A stretch of DNA of 64,000 nucleotides, from assembly GCF_000208925.1 (NCBI RefSeq), contig NW_001914900.1, positions 1 through 64,000 on the forward strand, in the 5' to 3' direction. Numbering within the stretch: the stretch's first letter is position 1; every line of letters starts with the position of its first letter. This DNA comes from Entamoeba histolytica HM-1:IMSS (lineage: Eukaryota > Evosea > Mastigamoebida > Endamoebidae). The position numbers and the translations under genes are program-made. Below, one piece after another: positions 60,521-64,000 of the stretch. The notes under the pieces are model-generated. The model ran no database searches. It saw nothing but the letters and a program-made list of their open reading frames with translations, and was not told the origin of the DNA.

Positions 60521-61155
60521 ATCTTATTTATAAAATATAAATACAAACGATGTATTAAATAATTTAATATAAAAAACAAAAACAAATAAAAAAAGAACAA
60601 TTATTCCTACAAGTACAAATCCATAATGCAAATACACCAGCCCATCGTTTTTGTTCATTAACTTTTTGGATTTTTAAGTTGTTATTTTTTTTTGAACAGT
60701 TTCTTTTCATAAAAAATACTTTCCTCATCATCTTTTCACCCCATGATTGATTTATTTTATTTTTATTATAAAATAGTAATTTTTTGGTTAGATTTATTAA
60801 ATTCTAGTTATTCTTTTTTCTTTATTTTTAGTCAAAAAGAAATAAGAAAATGAAACAAAATGAACTTTTATCATTTTTGAAAACAAATATTTTTCCACTC
60901 TAAACCAACATAAATGTGTCATGAATGATTTAAAAAATATTTATTTAAATATTATTTTCAAATGACAATACTTTTGATTATAAAAACAATCTTTTTTTCA
61001 ATACTTTTTTAATAAACATAAAACCAATTTGAATAAAAGAAATTATTAAGAATTAAAAACATTGAAACAAACAATGTAATTCTATTATTGTTATTTCCAT
61101 TTATTGTTATTATTTTATTAAAAAAAAAACTTAATTCTAAAATCAATCAATTCAC
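60521..61155. other. Gap of 630 bases, no gene seen
   Basis: AT-rich upstream region of the apyrase gene and 3' flank of SNU13; contains several T runs but no recognised element. Confidence 0.4.
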
Positions 61156-61533
61156 TTAAAACAAAAGTTTCTCAATTTCATCTTTCATTGTTTCAACAGA
61201 TGGTGCTGATTTTCCTTTATCATTAATAATTGCAACTGCAATAACATCTCGTGAAACTCCACAAGCTCTTCCAAGTGCTGCTTTTGATCCTACAAAAACA
61301 TATGGAACATTTTTGTCTTCACAAAGAATTGGAAGATGTAAAACAATTTCAATTGGTTGAGTATCTGCTGCCATAATAACAATATCTGCTTTTCCTCTAT
61401 TAAGTGCTTTTGTTGTTTCATTTGCACCTTTTTTAACAAATCCATTTTGTTGAGCTTGTTGAACGAATTCAATCAATTTATTTTGAAGCTCTTTCTCTGC
61501 AAGTGGGAAAATCTTTGAGTTAGCGTCTGACAT
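61156..61533 (-). CDS. SNU13: Snu13/NHP2L1 (15.5K), kink-turn RNA-binding protein
   Basis: Protein of 125 residues of the L7Ae/L30e/S12e/Gadd45 family. It binds kink-turns in U4 snRNA and in box C/D snoRNAs, nucleating the U4/U6.U5 tri-snRNP and the snoRNP. The family blocks are all present: KKGANETTKALNRGKADIVI, AADTQPIEIVLHLPILCEDK, and ALGRACGVSRDVIAVAI. Length and lack of extension fit Snu13 and not NHP2 or L7a. Its presence agrees with an intron-containing genome. Confidence 0.95.
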   Translation of the reverse strand: MSDANSKIFPLAEKELQNKLIEFVQQAQQNGFVKKGANETTKALNRGKADIVIMAADTQPIEIVLHLPILCEDKNVPYVFVGSKAALGRACGVSRDVIAVAIINDKGKSAPSVETMKDEIEKLLF

Positions 61534-61679
61534 GAATTTATCTCTTTTATTTTTTTGTTCTAACCCTAAGGTTTATATTTTTCAATTTCTTCAAATTAGA
61601 ATAAAAATTATTATAACAAAAAAAAATTAGTATTTAGTTATATATATTGTTGTTATTCTTATTTTTGTTATATATTACT

Positions 61680-62612
61680 TTATTGTTTTTTCTTTTTAAG
61701 TTCATTAAATAAGTCTTTTAAATCTTTGCTTTTTACTTCTTTTTTATTGGTGTGTGACTTTCTTTCTTTTCTTTTTGGTTTTTTTGCTAATGTCTCTTCA
61801 TGAAATTCTGGTCCATCTATTTTAACAAAATGACCATCACAATGTTTTTTATGTTGTTCATACCATCTATCTGTTGGTCCTGGTGCTCTATTCATTGACC
61901 TTTTAACATATCCATAGAATGGTGGTTTATTTCTACAAGGACCAGTACACCTCCAAATGTGTTTATGTAAATTTTTACATTCTTCGTAGAATGTATGATA
62001 AACAGTAACATGTAATGGTGTTTTTTCATTAATAATTGTCATCCATTGATGAAACCGAATTCCATGTGAATCATTATCCCTTGTTTTTGTTCTAAACAAA
62101 AATGCATGAATACTTTCATGTACAATGGTTGTAACAACATCATAAATACTTCGATATTTTAATATTCCTTCAGACAAACGAATAACACATCCATTACTTT
62201 TACCATAACATATTCCAGCACATACAGTCATTCTTTTTGACCATTCAATGATTGTATTTGTTATATGTCCTCTAAAAATCATTTTATTAATATTTTGAAA
62301 AACGTCATGAATATCAATAATATCCAATTGAATAATTGATTTAATATAATCCACAGCTTCTTTAAAGTGTATTTTAAAGTATGTAATATCTTGTGTTAGT
62401 TGTAATCCATCATAATTAAACATATCAAACCCAGTAGTTTCAACAATAAAATAATTTTCTTTGGTTTTATTTAATTCTTTTAATTCGTCTTCACCTTCTT
62501 CAAAATCTTCAACACCAATTATTTCTTCTGTTGTACGAAAACAATAAGGATCATTATAAAACACAAAATCTGGTGCTTGTTCATATTCATCAACATCAAT
62601 AATTTCGTTCAT
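61680..62612 (-). CDS. Spartan-like (SPRTN/SprT) DNA-protein-crosslink metalloprotease
   Basis: Protein of 310 residues. The SprT domain (about 70-265) holds the zinc protease motif HESIH at 165-169, preceded by VTTIV, with the third ligand H183 in DSHGIRFHQW. The SprT zinc ribbon follows with CTGPCRN and a distal CDGHF (about 237-285), including NRAPGPTDRWYEQHKKHC. The Lys-rich tail looks nuclear. SPRTN removes proteins covalently trapped on DNA at replication forks. The PCNA and ubiquitin-binding motifs of animal SPRTN are not evident. The first 50 residues are acidic. Confidence 0.9.
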   Translation of the reverse strand: MNEIIDVDEYEQAPDFVFYNDPYCFRTTEEIIGVEDFEEGEDELKELNKTKENYFIVETTGFDMFNYDGLQLTQDITYFKIHFKEAVDYIKSIIQLDIIDIHDVFQNINKMIFRGHITNTIIEWSKRMTVCAGICYGKSNGCVIRLSEGILKYRSIYDVVTTIVHESIHAFLFRTKTRDNDSHGIRFHQWMTIINEKTPLHVTVYHTFYEECKNLHKHIWRCTGPCRNKPPFYGYVKRSMNRAPGPTDRWYEQHKKHCDGHFVKIDGPEFHEETLAKKPKRKERKSHTNKKEVKSKDLKDLFNELKKKKQ

Positions 62613-63286
62613 TTAAATTTTTTTGTTAATTTTTTCCTTTTTTTTAAAGAAGTTGAATAGAAAATTCATAACAATACTTTTTATTTAATATACAATTCTT
62701 ATAGTTCTAACACTCTTAATTAATCAAATTTTGTTTTTAAGCATGTAATTTAATTAATCACATTGTTTAAAAGTCTTTTATATTTATTAATAATCAACTT
62801 ATGATATTATATCAGTTTATATTAATAATAAAATCAAATCATTCTAATTTACGTTTATCTAATTAAATAAAATAACACAAAACCAATACAACTTAATTAT
62901 TTTCTAATATTTTCTTCAAACAAATATGTTTTTTTTCTTTAATTTAATATTCAACTCTATATTCATTACGTTCATCGTTAGTTTTGCTACAATCAATCTT
63001 ATTTGTATTTCTAAATAATCCAGTTATTTCAGTCATTAAAAAATTGTGCTGTTGAAATAATTAAGTTGAAATAATAATGATGAGACAAATTTTTAAAAGA
63101 AATAACAAGAGGCAGTGAATAGGAACAGTACTAGAATTAACAGAATAATAACAAATAAAATATTGCTTAACATGTACGTATCAATTTAATTAGAAAAAAT
63201 ATTTCAAAGTAATTTTACATATTTATTAGAAAATTAAATATAAAAAGAATTTAAGAAAACTTATCCTTAAAAAAAAAGAAATAAAT
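62613..63286. other. Gap of 670 bases, no gene seen
   Basis: AT-rich sequence upstream of the Spartan gene and downstream of the kinase gene; nothing recognised. Confidence 0.4.
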
Positions 63287-64000
63287 TTAGTAAAACTTAG
63301 TTGATATTGAATCAAACACAATGTCAAAATGAGTAGAAATATAATAAACATCCTTTTTTAAGGAAGATGGTATTTCACAATTCTCAAATTTTAAAGTTTC
63401 AGGCATTTCAACTGGATCAGTGATTGTTCCTTTTATAAACTCTAAGAATGAATTGAGACAGTCTTCACTTATTCTTAAACTTGAAATCTATGGGATAAAT
63501 CATTTTCATATTCCCTATTATCTGAGAGAAAAGAAACAAAACAATACTAACAAACTATTACATTTCTTCTTTTACATGCATTTAATGCCTCTATCCAGTC
63601 ATCATCAAATATCTCATCATTGGACTTAAAACATTGAATTATTTTATCAAAGTCATCATTGTCATCATCTTCTTCCATACTAAAATCATTTCGTTGATGT
63701 CGAACTCTTGGGGTACTAATTTTTATTTTTTGGGCATTAATAAGTGCTTGAGGTGGTGGTAATAAAGATTTAACGAAAAACTGGTTTATGTCAACAAAAA
63801 CACATTGAAGCTTTTGAGTGATAAATGGATGAACAAATAACTCATCCCATGAAATTCGTTTTTTAACATCAATTTCAAGCATTTGTTGTATAATATAAAT
63901 AAAGTCTTTATTAAATCCATCAGGAAATACTAAGTCATTACTAATATTAGAATCAATACAAATCCATAATGAGTCTTTATTTTGTATTGGAGGCCATCGT
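63287..64000 (-). CDS. Protein kinase, C-terminal part, two exons, cut by window edge
   Basis: The visible exon (63556-64000) starts inside the kinase C-lobe: RWPP and then QQMLEIDVKKRISWDELFVHPFI, the typical kinase subdomain XI with the conserved Arg. A linker with an acidic stretch (EEDDDNDDFD) follows. A 68-base intron (63488-63555) with GTTTGT at the 5' end and TAG at the 3' end joins, in phase 0, a 66-codon last exon (63287-63487) ending in a TAA. Without splicing the frame would end at a TAG within the intron. The catalytic core lies outside the window, so the kinase group cannot be told. Confidence 0.82.
63488..63555 (-). other. Spliceosomal intron, 68 bases
   Basis: Starts GTTTGT and ends CCCATAG on the minus strand, the strict Entamoeba boundaries. 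The exon frames on both sides are in phase 0 and free of stops, and the codon just before the second exon is an in-frame TAG. Confidence 0.85.

Noticed and set aside
1..64000. CRISPR arrays, prophage, operons or rRNA genes
   Set aside because: No regularly spaced repeats, no phage genes and no rRNA sequence; the gene set, promoters and intron are eukaryotic.

Overview
The window comes from a very AT-rich, gene-dense genome and fits an Entamoeba species of the E. histolytica / E. dispar / E. nuttalli type. Evidence from the sequence: compact, nearly intronless genes with very short 5' leaders; GAAC-type promoter motifs just upstream of start codons; one intron with the GTTTGT...TAG boundaries typical of Entamoeba; an Entamoeba BspA-like leucine-rich-repeat protein; and a Tom40-like barrel as expected for a mitosome. 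The exact species cannot be decided by reading alone.

Layout. 1-1877: cytosolic HSP70, minus strand, C-terminal end cut by the window edge. 1878-7882: an AT-rich desert holding one tRNA-Leu(UAG) gene, one small ORF and a more complex island next to the LRR gene. 7883-10285: LRR protein. 11.8-25.2 kb: NDP kinase, L-type lectin, two small unknown proteins, a five-repeat filamin-like protein, class 3 lipase, PUM3/Puf6-like RNA-binding protein and Tom40. 25.2-27.1 kb: a Bub3/Rae1-like propeller fused to tandem BRCT domains. 27.1-30.0 kb: a second AT-rich desert. 30.1-41.1 kb: PH-RhoGAP-like protein, membrane-anchored papain-like protease with an active-site substitution, NMD3, phosducin-like protein, a zinc-ribbon membrane protein, an ASC-1 zinc-finger protein, a coiled-coil protein and a GRAM/SNAP-like gene broken by two homopolymer frameshifts. 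41.1-43.3 kb: third desert. 43.3-64 kb: R1-type zinc finger, NAP-like protein, type I membrane protein, divergent RNB exoribonuclease, CH-domain/coiled-coil protein, giant HECT ubiquitin ligase, secreted coiled-coil protein, CANT1-type apyrase, Snu13, Spartan-like protease and the C-terminal part of a protein kinase with one intron.

The genes are mostly unrelated housekeeping, cytoskeletal and trafficking genes. Functional links that can be named are ribosome biogenesis (NMD3, PUM3/Puf6, Snu13), ubiquitin and DNA-protein-crosslink repair (HECT, Spartan, BRCT), and actin crosslinking (filamin repeats, CH protein). Convergent neighbours are often under 100 bases apart. Several longer gaps are not empty: they hold decayed coding sequences recognisable as long stretches in one frame interrupted by a few stop codons.

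The most interesting items are the Bub3-like/BRCT fusion, the GRAM/SNAP-like gene with two opposite poly-A frameshifts, the protease with Ser in place of the catalytic Cys, the RhoGAP without an arginine finger, and the relic genes in the gaps.
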